The notes under the pieces were generated by a model. That model searched no databases and had not been told where the DNA came from. It saw nothing but the letters and a program-made list of their open reading frames with translations. This document shows positions 10,756 to 20,587 of a stretch of DNA of 64,000 bases, piece by piece. Both the position numbers and the translations under genes were made by a program. This DNA is from Hygrocybe punicea. Taxonomy: Eukaryota > Basidiomycota > Agaricomycetes > Agaricales > Hygrophoraceae. Within the stretch, counting starts at the first letter, position 1. Every line of letters begins with the position of its first letter. The DNA lies in contig OY744471.1 of the NCBI GenBank assembly GCA_963556145.1, positions 365,590 to 429,589 of the forward strand. The letters run 5' to 3'.

Positions 10756-11990
10756 TTAGCGGGGAGGTGGCATTGCATAGCGGAGGAAGGGTTCCAGGAT
10801 TGGCGTTCCCTGCATATATGGGGCCATGACTACTGCGTGTTGGCGTAGGTATGTTAGGAATGCGCCGGAGGTCCAGCGACCAATGGTTTTTACCACCTCG
10901 AAGGGAACGCCTCGTAGTAGGAGTTCAAGTGTGGCTCCAATACGGATCCCATGTCCCTGAAAGGGAGGTATTTTCAGTGCTTTGCTGATATCCTTCAGCC
11001 GTGATATGAAAGCTGATCGCGTGAGAGGTCGGAGTCCTTGAGGGTGGCGCCATGCGAATAAAGGATCAGCTGGGGATGGGTTGTTGATGGCGAAGTGGTT
11101 ATTGATGGCGGCCTCTGGATCCGATGGGCCTGGTTGTGTCGACCAGTATATATCCTCACCTTCTCGTGAAGTCTTGGTGACTGGGATGTGGAAGACTGAT
11201 ACTTTGAGATTGTTGCGATCTTTCCGCCACGTCATGTCAGAGCGTTGGACATGTAGGTTAGGATTGAAGGCTTTTAAAGTGGGAACGGTAAGTTCACCAA
11301 GCCGAGATACGGAATAAAAGGCGGTCGTAAGGCAAGCATAGAAGGCGGCATCGAAAGGGAGCGTTAGGTCCAGTTTATCCTTGGCCATTGCTAGGAATTC
11401 GGTGGTGACGGGTTCTCTCTTCGCACGAATGGATGTGGGGGGAGTGAGGGAAATGGCGCCATCGAGGGCCGCTTTTATCTCTGGGTGATTGGCGGACCAT
11501 GGCTGGCCATGGAGAATGTGCCATGCACGGACAGCGAAGACATAATTAGCCAGCGTCTTTCCGGAGTAAGCTCCGGCGCAGTTGGCGATGAAGGCGAGGA
11601 CTAGGACAGGCCCGGCTGGACATCGTTGAGGTTCAGGGATGCTGCGGAGATCACAGAACCGGTGAAATGCGAGAAGTCCTGCACCGTATCCAGCCTGAGT
11701 GCCTTGAGCCCAGGATACACCGATGACCTCTAGGATTCGGTCTAGGTCAGCATCGGTGATGTGGAGGGTGTGTCCGTTAGCATCATGTGCCGTACGTGTT
11801 CGAGCTGGTACCCATAGCCGCAGACGGTCGCGGGCAAGGCAGTGGGGACGAAGCGGTGAGTCAAGAGGGGCCAATCCGAGTCGATATGGTTGTGGCCTAG
11901 AAGGAACTGGGGCTGGGGGGGGATTGAAGGGTGGATCAACCAGACCATTGGCTTCGGAGGGCTCATATATCAGTCTCAAAGTCGGTGGGC
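10756..11990 (-). CDS. Tyrosine recombinase of the Ngaro element
   Basis: This enzyme integrates the circular cDNA through a covalent 3'-phosphotyrosine. The open frame runs much further upstream, but protein-like sequence starts only near 11990, so I place the start there; it overlaps the reverse transcriptase frame (stop at 11963) and is probably expressed by frameshifting, reinitiation or a spliced message. The N-terminal core-binding half is helical (GTQAGYGAGLLAFHRFCDL). The catalytic domain has the first Arg in SVSRLGELTVP, the HxxR pair in GHGIRIGATLE, Trp in TIGRWTSGAF and the Tyr in LTYLRQHA. All catalytic residues are present. Confidence 0.85.
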
Positions 11991-14275
11991 TGTTTGTGTG
12001 GGGGACCAGGATTCCTGAGAGAATTTGCAATGAGTTTTGCGGTTGCTTTGGGGTATCGGCCCTCTCGGAGCAGCTTGAGCTCAGTGTCTGAATATGGTAG
12101 GGTCGCATCAATGATGAACCGGTCGAGACCGGCGGGTATTTCGACGGGGGGTAAGAGGAGGTGGTACGGAGGATATATGCCCCGGGAGGGGCCATCAGCT
12201 GGGTTGGATTTGCTGGGGATGTAGGTTGCATGGATCGAGATAATGGAGTCACAAGACTCGATGAAGTTGTGGATGCGTTTAAAGATGTCGTTGATGGCTG
12301 CATTCCTGCTGCGGCCATTTGGCCAGCCTTCAACGACTCCCATGTTGTCCCCGAATAATTCAAAATGCTGGCCAGTTGTCGCAGACCGGGCGACTGATCG
12401 AATGAGGAGTTCGAATCCCAGGGCCTCTGCCCAGCCGATGTCGCGTTTACCATCAAGGGTCTTCCATCCTGGAATGAGGCGCCAAGCGCGCCAGCGGCCA
12501 GCAACGACGATTCCGATGCCAATGCCCGAACTGGCATCTGAGAAGGCGTCGAGGTTTGTGAGGTGGACAGGGCTTGGGATTGTCCGGCCAAGGAAGGGTT
12601 GGGCCAGCTTGGCACGCCACCATTGCAGGTCTCCACGGATTGACTGGTCAGCATGGCGTGGCATGAGAGGACGGTCACCGTAGATGCCAAGCATGTTCTC
12701 CAGGCCGGTGAGGTAGGCGCGGCCTGGAGGGACCACCAGGGATGCGTGAAGGAGCTTTCCGTAGATTTTTTGTACATCGCCGAGGATGTGGGTAGGCGAG
12801 CATTCCCATTCATGGATTGACGTGAGGTATTTGGCCTTCTTCTTTGGTGGAAGGGAGACCATGAGTGTTTCCAGATTCCAATCCAGGCCAATGAATGTCG
12901 TGGTTGAAGCAAAGGGCAGGTCCTTGGATTTCTCCCAGGGGATACCCAGCTGGTCGGATAGACGGTCAATGTCGTCGAAGTTGTAGGCGAAGCGTTGGTC
13001 CTCAGAGGAGCGGGGTGAGTGCGATGATAAGTCGAGGCAAGGGGAAGAGCAATCTTCGTCGAATTCTTCCAGCGTGCCATCGGGGAAAACTCTGCCACCA
13101 AACCAGAGGCGCCCACCATCGTGATGTCGGCCACGGGGGGCAATGTCGGCGTGCCAGTCTCTGCGGCGCATGTTGTATTCGTGGAGGCGTTCTCGAAGGA
13201 TCCGGAAGAAGATGTGGTCGTCGACCCATTTGGAGAGAGGTGCCATCCCATGGCAGCGGAATAGCTCGGTGCCTGCATCGCTGACGGAGCCATACACTCC
13301 GGCTGATGGTGCAACCCCGAAGCAGGTGGCGGTGTCGATGCAGAATTCGTCGGCAGCGAGTCGGACGACGGCACCTGGCCATTGGGAGGGGTGCAGGGGG
13401 ATCGTCCGGTATGCCTCTGCCACGTCTCTCGTGGCTGCCTGAGAGCCGGGGGGAAGGCGTGAGATGAGTAAGGAGACGATTGAGAAAGTCCCCCAGGTGC
13501 TGGGGAAGCGGTCCGAGTCGATCTGGGAGTTGATAGAGGGACTCGGGAATTTTGGTGAGGTCTTATGAGGGAATGAATAGTTTTGTACGTTGCGGAAGTG
13601 ATTCGGTCGGCCTGGTTTGGGTATGATGCCAAAGGGGGCCGTCTGGAAGGGGCCGATGAGCGTCTCGAGAGTTGACTGAGAAAAGGGTCCCAGGTATCGG
13701 CCTTTGGACAGCTCTTTGGATATGATTTTTTGGAATTCGGAGCTATGTTCAATGATGGAGTCTTTGTTGGGTGGGGCTTGGGTGCGTGAAATGGTGGGTA
13801 TCTCAAGATTGAAACCATATCGCATACTTTGAGGGAGATGATCATAGCGAGGCCAGATGCTATTTGAACGGAGTAGCGCTTCCCAAGCATCCGGTTTATA
13901 GGGAGTGAGGGCTTGATGCCTTCTGCGCTCGAGGACAGCCTTGTGCGCCGTGAGTGGTATGACCACATCCGGAGCAGAGGTGACGATTGTCGTGGCGGGT
14001 GCTGGTGCAGCCGGCCACGCGTTGGAAGTCGACACAGATGGGGCGGCCATCGCGGAGTACGAGGGACTTGTTGACGCGCTGTGCGAGCGCGAGGTGGAGT
14101 CCATCCCAGGTATGCGTTGCGGCGCATTCCACAATTCTGTGGGGGTTGCGACCCAGGCATACGGCGCAGGCAGAGTAGCCCCCACTGCCTGCGCCTGCCC
14201 GAAAATCCGACTTCTTTTCCGGACATCCTCGGCTGTCGCGAGGCCGGGGTGGAGACCCAGACCTCCTGCGAGCAT
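11963..14275 (-). CDS. Reverse transcriptase/RNase H of the Ngaro element
   Basis: A 770-codon open frame. Convincing protein begins about 120 residues in (ALTPYKPDAWEALL). RT blocks follow: LIGPFQTAPFGIIPKPG, FRNVQNYSFPH, TRDVAEAYRTIPLHPSQW, then the polymerase WVDDHIFF, where VDD replaces the usual YxDD as in DIRS elements. The RNase H domain has DAFSDASSGIG, a Glu in the WAEALGFELL helix, FGDNMGVVEGW and the ADGPSRG end. A zinc-knuckle segment (CAVCLGRNPHRIVEC and CSGCGHTTHGAQGC) is in another frame at 13896-14516 and ends inside the first part of this frame, so a frameshift or splice probably joins the two. No internal stop. Confidence 0.9.
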   Translation of the reverse strand: MLAGGLGLHPGLATAEDVRKRSRIFGQAQAVGATLPAPYAWVATPTELWNAPQRIPGMDSTSRSHSASTSPSYSAMAAPSVSTSNAWPAAPAPATTIVTSAPDVVIPLTAHKAVLERRRHQALTPYKPDAWEALLRSNSIWPRYDHLPQSMRYGFNLEIPTISRTQAPPNKDSIIEHSSEFQKIISKELSKGRYLGPFSQSTLETLIGPFQTAPFGIIPKPGRPNHFRNVQNYSFPHKTSPKFPSPSINSQIDSDRFPSTWGTFSIVSLLISRLPPGSQAATRDVAEAYRTIPLHPSQWPGAVVRLAADEFCIDTATCFGVAPSAGVYGSVSDAGTELFRCHGMAPLSKWVDDHIFFRILRERLHEYNMRRRDWHADIAPRGRHHDGGRLWFGGRVFPDGTLEEFDEDCSSPCLDLSSHSPRSSEDQRFAYNFDDIDRLSDQLGIPWEKSKDLPFASTTTFIGLDWNLETLMVSLPPKKKAKYLTSIHEWECSPTHILGDVQKIYGKLLHASLVVPPGRAYLTGLENMLGIYGDRPLMPRHADQSIRGDLQWWRAKLAQPFLGRTIPSPVHLTNLDAFSDASSGIGIGIVVAGRWRAWRLIPGWKTLDGKRDIGWAEALGFELLIRSVARSATTGQHFELFGDNMGVVEGWPNGRSRNAAINDIFKRIHNFIESCDSIISIHATYIPSKSNPADGPSRGIYPPYHLLLPPVEIPAGLDRFIIDATLPYSDTELKLLREGRYPKATAKLIANSLRNPGPPHKQPTDFETDI

Positions 14276-14516
14276 CGGTTAACCGCTTGTGCTCTCGGCT
14301 CCGTCTGGAGGGGGAGGGGTTGGCAGCGGTGCTGTGGGCTGAACTAATGTCCTGGTCAGCCTGAGCGCGTGGATGCGTAGGGTGCGGGTGCGGAGAGCAT
14401 GCATGGAGCAAGGGTGTGGCATGCGTGGAGCAAGTGTGTGGCATGCATGGAGCAAATAAGGGGCATGCATATAGCAAAGAGAAGGCATGCATGGAGCAAA
14501 GAGGAGGCATGCGCAA
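13896..14516 (-). CDS. Zinc-knuckle region of the Ngaro element
   Basis: A frame overlapping the start of the reverse transcriptase frame. It encodes cysteine/histidine clusters (CAVCLGRNPHRIVEC, CVDFQRVAGCTS, CSGCGHTTHGAQGC), like nucleic-acid-binding knuckles of gag proteins. Its first 40 codons are translated from the 22-bp minisatellite and look meaningless. It is probably the N-terminal part of the polyprotein joined to the RT frame; the joint is not resolved. Confidence 0.6.
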   Translation of the reverse strand: MRMPPLCSMHAFSLLYACPLFAPCMPHTCSTHATPLLHACSPHPHPTHPRAQADQDISSAHSTAANPSPSRRSREHKRLTDARRRSGSPPRPRDSRGCPEKKSDFRAGAGSGGYSACAVCLGRNPHRIVECAATHTWDGLHLALAQRVNKSLVLRDGRPICVDFQRVAGCTSTRHDNRHLCSGCGHTTHGAQGCPRAQKASSPHSL

Positions 14517-14528
14517 TGCAAAGGAAGG
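14397..14528 (-). repeat. 22-bp minisatellite, six copies, in the Ngaro element
   Basis: GCATGC recurs at 14397, 14419, 14441, 14463, 14485 and 14507, an exact 22-bp period. Because 22 is not a multiple of three, each unit puts its minus-strand ATG in the next reading frame. It lies in the 250-bp gap between the gag stop and the knuckle/RT region. Confidence 0.9.
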
Positions 14529-14542
14529 TGGAGGTTGTCGTT

Positions 14543-15517
14543 TTAGATGGATAATGGTAGAGGGAAATCGGGGGGGGCAACAGTCAGCAAGTGATCTATC
14601 ATTGGATGGAAGGAGGGGGGACTCACGCGGAAGTCCCTGGTATTGTCTCTATGCTTCCGATCTTCCCAATAAACCTCCTCTTTCGTTTTACGCAAGACGG
14701 ATTCATCTATTATGGAGATGTTGTAGGCGCCGCGGGGTGAGGGGATGGCAAGGTGCCATAGCCGTCGTTGTCTAGCCTGGTATAAGAGCAGGGCCTTCTG
14801 GTCAAGGGGGTCGCGGGAGGACCGCATCTCATGGATCTGAAGCTTGCCCCAGAAGGAGGCAAGCATGGCCACGCGATCGGCTGGCCAGTCGGCCTCCTCC
14901 ATGGCGATGATCATCCGGGGGACGGCTTGACAGAAATCTTCCCATTTGATGTCCCTGTCGTCGAGGGCCTTGTTGGAGTCTCTGGCAGCGGCAGCGGGTA
15001 CCCAGGATGTCGAGCCATCGGGTTTCCGGGCCATCACCATGGCATCGTCGTCGACTGTGGCGTGTGCTTGCATGGCCTCGTCTAGGCCCTCATTAGTGTA
15101 GTACCAGAGTTCGACGTATTGCCCTTTGTCCATCTTTTTAGTGGCGTAGTTGGACGCGAAGACGGGGGTGATGGAGGGCATCGGCCGATTCGGGATGGGG
15201 ATGTACTTGGTCTTGTTCTTCTTCATCTCTTCCTTTCGCACGTCCTCTCGTTCTTGGGCGGCTAGGAGAGCATGTTGTTCCACGGCTGCTTGGGCCTGTA
15301 AAAACTGTTCTGCTTGCTCCGCCGCGTCGTTGTGTAGCTGATCTTGCCATAATTGCTTTTCTAGGTCGTTACCTGCAGTCCAGACGTTGGTGAGCAGTTG
15401 TACCGCTTGGGCCTCTGTCGTGGCGGCATTGACAAAGGGTGCTCGGGTTGGGGCATAAAAGAGAGATGCATAGTCCGGGCACTGGAGTTGGGCAGGGTCG
15501 AAGAGAAGTCGAGGCAT
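14543..15517 (-). CDS. Gag-like protein of the Ngaro element
   Basis: A 324-residue protein starting MPRLLFDPAQLQCPDYASLF. A Glu/Gln/Ala-rich coiled coil (residues about 55-100) is followed by a basic KKNKTKYIPIPNRP and a conserved-looking core (YVELWYYTNEGLDEA, WEDFCQAVPRMIIAMEEADW) shared with the first ORF of other Agaricomycete DIRS elements. Such proteins package element RNA. No cysteine knuckles here; these are in the next frame. Intact. Confidence 0.8.
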   Translation of the reverse strand: MPRLLFDPAQLQCPDYASLFYAPTRAPFVNAATTEAQAVQLLTNVWTAGNDLEKQLWQDQLHNDAAEQAEQFLQAQAAVEQHALLAAQEREDVRKEEMKKNKTKYIPIPNRPMPSITPVFASNYATKKMDKGQYVELWYYTNEGLDEAMQAHATVDDDAMVMARKPDGSTSWVPAAAARDSNKALDDRDIKWEDFCQAVPRMIIAMEEADWPADRVAMLASFWGKLQIHEMRSSRDPLDQKALLLYQARQRRLWHLAIPSPRGAYNISIIDESVLRKTKEEVYWEDRKHRDNTRDFRVSPPSFHPMIDHLLTVAPPDFPLPLSI

Positions 15518-15546
15518 CAGAGAAGTTGGTGTGTGACTTTCGGAGA

Positions 15547-15705
15547 GAAATGAAAGAGATAATCTGCTCTATTGAGCAGGGAAGATCTTTTGGAGTGGCA
15601 AGTGGGAGTGGCACGAGCTGAGAGGCAGACGCGCCACAACTTGCCAAATTCGTACATAGACTTAATTCTAATTTACACTCATTCTTTGTGTTTGTTAGAA
15701 GACAA
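15547..15705 (-). repeat. Ngaro split direct repeat A1
   Basis: A 159-bp repeat marking the 5' end of the element, 30 bp upstream of the gag start codon at 15517. Confidence 0.9.
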
Positions 15706-17349
15706 AATAGGATGACGGGAAAGAGCCTCCTGAGGAAAAAGTAAATTCAAAAAGAAGAATCGCCAGGTCGGCCGGGAACGGTAGGCCCACCTCCCGAGAC
15801 GCAAACCCGTGCTGATCTTTATCGGACGATGTGGCATGCAGGTTCTATTATCGAACTCCTGTGCGTGATGTCTTCGTTGAGAAGATCAATCGCGCGAGTC
15901 CTTCCACTGAAAACGGCAGAACAAGTAACAAGGGTCGCAGTGCGGAGTCTATGTTTATTATGAACAAAAAATCGATTTCGTTTTATGGCGGAGTCTTTGA
16001 ACACACATCCCTCGGGAGGACCCATTTCCATCGAAGATGACTGTGCAGCTGACCGCCACGGGTTAAACTATTCAGAATGGCGCCAGGTGCCATCATCTCC
16101 TACGGAGTGTATTTCCTAGATGCGTGGGCCTATTCATCGATATGTCTCGTTTCCCTTCCACCTCTGAACTGGCCCTCATGGTCATCCAAATTCAAGCCTT
16201 CTCAGATGTTGCGCATCATTGGTGATCGAGGAAGTTTCTAGCGGTAGGGATACAAGTGACAGGCGGCGTCCCTCAAAAAAACCCGAGGCTCCTGGACATT
16301 CAATTTTTGTTTCGTCTACAAATGTTAGAAACATAGCCTCGGAAGAATTTCGACAGTAACCACTTTACGAGATCAGCGGAGGCTATCAAAGTGAGCGCAG
16401 TCAACTGACGACTTTTTGTACTGACTTTCCATTCTGACGAGAATCCTCAATGGCGGCCTTCCAGTTATCCACCCGCGTGGTACAGAATCAGACAGTTTTT
16501 CCACGAAGTGTCAGTCCGGATCCGGCACCCTTAGGATCCCATGCCGGTTGTGTTCGGAATCTATTGCAGGGCTCAAACGGCGTCCTTCGCAATTGATGGA
16601 TGATGTTCTGTGAGCGTTCTTGGGGCGCAACTACCCATTGCGGTATGGATGATGGGAATCAAAATTGACCGAAACCTGTGCCTCGACGGATAAAAGGAAG
16701 CACTGAAAGTGTCAAAAGTATACGTACTGTATCTTGGAACGCACATCGCACGGAACTGGGTCGGCTTCCGGATTTGTTGGATAACGGGCAGCCGCCAACA
16801 AGGTCCTTTGACCTCCCATCAACCGGGTTGGTTACTTTCTACTTGTTCTTGCAGATCCAACTTGAATCTGTCGGCCACAGTATGACTGTTAACTGCTTCC
16901 AAAATTGTCGCCTTCCGCGGGTACAGCGTCGGTCTCAAGGAGTCATGCACGTCGCCTTCGCGAAAGACCCATAGAAGATCTGCTGTATCTCAGTGCAGAT
17001 GGGTCGCGTTTCAAGCTTCAAGCTTCAAGTCTTAAGCTTTGTTGTATATCAGGTCCGTTCCTGAAGATGGTATTCATAGCAGAAAGATCTTTATTACATC
17101 CTTCATGTGTCAATTGCGCCTCGTAAAAATGTTACGTTTGGCGGAGAGAGGCCTCGTGCTATTGTCCCACGCTCCACCAATAACTGAATCAAGACATGTG
17201 AAATATCACCAAACCACGTGGTTAAGAGTTTGACATTTCTTATTTGGCTCGCGACCTTTAGCGTCGATATGGGGTCTGCGACGGCGCTAACAGCCTATAT
17301 ATTGGCCTTTCTGTTGCCTTATTTCTAGTCGAGGCGCTGCGGTTCCACC
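15706..17349. other. No recognisable gene; ends in the promoter of the next gene
   Basis: All open frames here are short and lack family motifs. A TATA-like CTATATATT lies near 17297-17305, about 45 bp before the start codon of the downstream gene. Confidence 0.5.
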
Positions 17350-18806
17350 ATGGCCGAGTCACCGCTTCATCACCCCCAAGCCACTCTAGGAGCTCTCGAG
17401 ATTGGCGTTTTTATCGCTCTCGTTCTTTTCGGGATTGCCACTGCTCAGGGTTCCGTTTACTATCAAAAATTTCCAAAAGATCCATTACATCTAAAGGCAT
17501 TGGTAAACTATAAATTCATGTTTTTTTGCTGCTCTGAACGATTCTTCAACGGCAAAACAGGTTGCGGTTGTCTGGTGAGCATCCTAGCGCCAATCAAGCG
17601 GTCTGCTAACATGTATGAATCAGGCTCCTAGAAGTTGCACATACGATTTTGATATCCTGCCTGGTTTACACCTTAACGATAACGTATTATGGACGTGCAG
17701 AGCAGTTAGCCAAGTTTACGTGTTTGAATATTCTCATTCTATTTGGATCCGGAATAACCTGGGTTGAACAAGTTGCGTTCCTTCACCTTTCTGTCGGAAA
17801 TTCAACTCAAAAGATTTGTTATTTTCTCCAGGTTTACTTTTCTTTTCGGATCTGGAAAATCATGAATCGATCATTCCTTGGCGTTTTGTGTATGGCTCTA
17901 TCGTCTGCTCGTTTCTTGGCCTGTGTGGTGTTATCCGCTGGTGCCTTCAGAGAACCAACGTTCGCACTGTTTGCCGAAGTTTACGCTTGGCTTCTGACGA
18001 CCGTTCTCGCTGGGAGCGCTTGTGTGGATATTATCATTGCTGTCTCTTTGTGCTATTTTCTGGTACATCAACGTGACCACTCATTCGGAAGGTAAAGGCT
18101 GCTACCGGCCTCCCCCCCCCTCGCCACTTTCTAATTCCCTTGCTGTGCCGTTATTTAGAACGACGAGAATGTTAGACCGCCTCATTGCATGGACACTCCG
18201 TGCGAGACCATTAAATTCGTTCAGTTTGACTGATGTCTTACCGTTCTTTTTGTTCAGAGACGGGTTTAATCACGAGGTATGTTGATCTAATGGCGCTACT
18301 GAACTTTACTGACGTGGTAATCCAGCATTACGGCGAGCGCAATGGTCATCTGTGTGAGTTGTGTATGAATTCTTTCTCTCCGCCGGTAATACTGAGGACG
18401 CTTTTATTTGCAGTTCAAGACCATGCCAGACAATTGTTAGTATTTGTTCAAAACTTTTTATTTATCATGAGAACACTCATTGGTTTCGACTTCAATGTAG
18501 ATGTCTGGCTCTCCATTTACATGTTTCTTGGAAAACGTATGTTGTCAGTCTCAGTCCGTGATTTCGAATGTTCAATCATCTGTTCCAGTGTATTCAAACT
18601 CTTTGTTGGCATCGTGAGGGGCCTTCCACATTTTATTATTTCCTGGTCATTATTTTGATCGTTGTATTCCAAGTCTGAACAACCGAGCAAAGCTCCGAGA
18701 AGCTATGGGTGGAATGTCCACGATCCGGATATCTGGATTGGCTAGGACGAATGCAGTCGCCCCATCGGGCCCTCGTGTTCGTTATTTTTTAAAAGTGTTT
18801 GGATAA
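17350..18806 (+). CDS. Seven-helix membrane protein, DUF6534-like
   Basis: A plasma-membrane-type protein of an Agaricomycete family of unknown function with a rhodopsin-like count of helices. The start CCACCATGG at 17350 fits Kozak rules. Exon 1 (17350-17502) reads TLGALEIGVFIALVLFGIAT, helix one, then SVYYQKFPKD. After two introns comes WLLEVAHTILISCLVYTLTI, later FSFRIWKIMNRS, then WLLTTVLAGSACVDIIIAVS, and finally VYSNSLLASLNNRAKLREAMGG, the family's C-terminal signature, restored by an intron from GTGAGG to CCAAG near 18610-18675. The stop is at 18806. About seven introns; those around 17710-17830 and 18100-18580 are not fully resolved. I see no disabling change. The family name is from memory. 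Confidence 0.75.
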
Positions 18807-20050
18807 AAAAGTCTAACGTTCGTTGGATAGTCTTTGCCCGTCTCTATGGAGATGTCCACAACGACGGGTAAGAGCCCGTTGGGGGCGGTCGAGAAGGTGG
18901 GGTTTTCCGCTACAACACTACTGGGTCCCAGTAAATGGACTGAAACAAATTTTTACTCATAGCCTGTCCCATTTGATTGACCTACGCGGCTCGCCGTAGC
19001 GATGTTCAAGTTACCATCGAACATAAGTGTGTAATGTAGGTACCCATTATGTATGATAATGCAGTTTTGTATTGCGCTGTAATAGCATTTGTAGAAGTCT
19101 TCTGACGCATTGCGACATCATCATACGTGCTCGTCACTCCGTTTGGCCATGAGTATTCGGTTGGTGCTGGCGTTGAACGTTGACCATCCATTTAGGCGTT
19201 GGGCTTGGGGGGTGCAACGATATCTGGACAAATGGCCCTCTGGCGTTGGATAATTTATACAAACGGAAATTATGGTTGAAGGTGAGCTTGGCGTTATTAG
19301 AAGTTAAGTAATATGGATGATACACGAAAGTAGATTAAGTTCTTATTGGTTAGGCGACTGGGCTTTCGCTCATCCGCTACGGCACGGCCGTATTTGTTGG
19401 TTTATGGAAGGTCCGGACCAACTACACCAACCTCGAACGAGGAATCACCTAGAACGACGATCACTGCCCACTCGTCGTTATTAACGATATAATCACGAAT
19501 ACCTGGTTGATGAGGTATCAAGCACTGAAACACAGTCGAAGGAGATACTGACGCCTTCGTTGGTCGCATTAACCCCAATATGTTTTTTGCGAGCAGACAT
19601 TTGCACATGATTGGTGGATGCAAGGAGATAAAATCGGAAGCTTTTCGGGAGCAATTCATAAAGGTAATCAATAAAACTTTCATTTCCGGCGTTGATGTGG
19701 TATACACCATCACCTACATTTTACAGGACCCTAAACTTTATGTTTATACTGGAGTTCTTACTCGCTTCGGAGTGAACCCTTGGGCGAGTCAACTTCCTGC
19801 CATCGGCATGTCCTTGGCTATAGCTTGCTGCGAGGATTAAGGGCTGAGGGCATATTGAACAAGTCGCTCCGAGTAATGGTGTGTCAGCCACTACGGAACT
19901 ACGAATGGAGCAATCTTAATAGCGAACCACATCAGCATGATCCTTGAAGCATCTCCACCTTATAATCAACTGGACGCGATAACGATATCCATCTGCTGAC
20001 ATATACACATCCTCGACACTTCTCACCAGGGAAAACCGCAATACCTTCAA
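18807..20050. other. No clear gene
   Basis: Open frames overlap on both strands around 19400-19840 (103 residues minus, 86 plus), but neither has motifs, clear introns or a convincing start. Possibly an eroded gene. Confidence 0.4.
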
Positions 20051-20073
20051 ATGGGATTTCCTTTATCGCCCTC

Positions 20074-20307
20074 TTGACGATGGCGCTTCCTATTGCTTCC
20101 TTCTTGGGAGGATTCTGGATTGGGTATTATGCTCCGGAGGCACTCCTAACCCACGGTTTCGATCCCGAGAACGGCACTGTAGGAGTGCTTGCTGGTGCGC
20201 ACAGACAAGCACGAAGGTGGGCACATAAGTTTCATGACCACTGCCACATAAAATCAGACGGGGGGGGACAAGGCGTTCAAATGGAGGACGTGATTGGTCG
20301 AAGGTAG
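20074..20307 (+). CDS. Possible small membrane protein, hypothetical
   Basis: The 77-residue frame begins with a hydrophobic stretch (ALPIASFLGGFWIGYYAP) that could be a membrane helix and continues as a soluble, His-rich part. The frame is open upstream of the ATG (FIALLTMALP), so the true start or a first exon may lie before it. It could be a small mitochondrial or ER protein. No family recognised. Confidence 0.3.
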   Translation: MTMALPIASFLGGFWIGYYAPEALLTHGFDPENGTVGVLAGAHRQARRWAHKFHDHCHIKSDGGGQGVQMEDVIGRR

Positions 20308-20587
20308 AGATTGGAAAAAGTATATGGGTGGTGGATTGAGAGTTGTCACGGTTGGAGAACCGCCATCAACATTTACACTCATGTTGATGCCGTCCTGTAA
20401 TAAGAGCTCGTTTGGCTACCCCAAATTAGATCAACATCACCTTGGAAGTGAACTAAAATGGCTGTAAGATTCCCCCAGGCAACAGTGGCAGTCACAATGA
20501 CTATCACACATAATTCAAAACACTATCTACTATTATACAAAAAATATCAGTAAGATTATTAGTGACTGACCAGAGAAGAGCGAGGCC

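Larger units (their letters stand above)
10016..15705 (-). mobile_element. Ngaro-type (DIRS order) tyrosine-recombinase retrotransposon
   Basis: It carries a gag-like gene, reverse transcriptase with RNase H, and a tyrosine recombinase, all on the minus strand. The termini are split direct repeats in the order A1-genes-B1-A2-B2: A at 15547-15705 and 10343-10501, B at 10502-10675 and 10016-10189. B1 and A2 touch exactly at 10501/10502. The A copies look identical and the B copies nearly so, and all three genes are open, which points to a recent insertion. Split direct repeats without LTRs define PAT/Ngaro-like DIRS elements. No target duplication is expected or seen. Confidence 0.9.

Noticed and set aside
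10756..14226. A single 1156-codon minus-strand frame that could be read as one giant protein
   Set aside because: Only its last about 410 residues (the tyrosine recombinase) look like protein. The rest overlaps the RT/RNase H frame, which has the real motifs; the open frame there is a by-product of GC-rich sequence.
14397..14528. CRISPR-like regular repeats
   Set aside because: The 22-bp units follow each other without spacers and lie in a eukaryotic retrotransposon.
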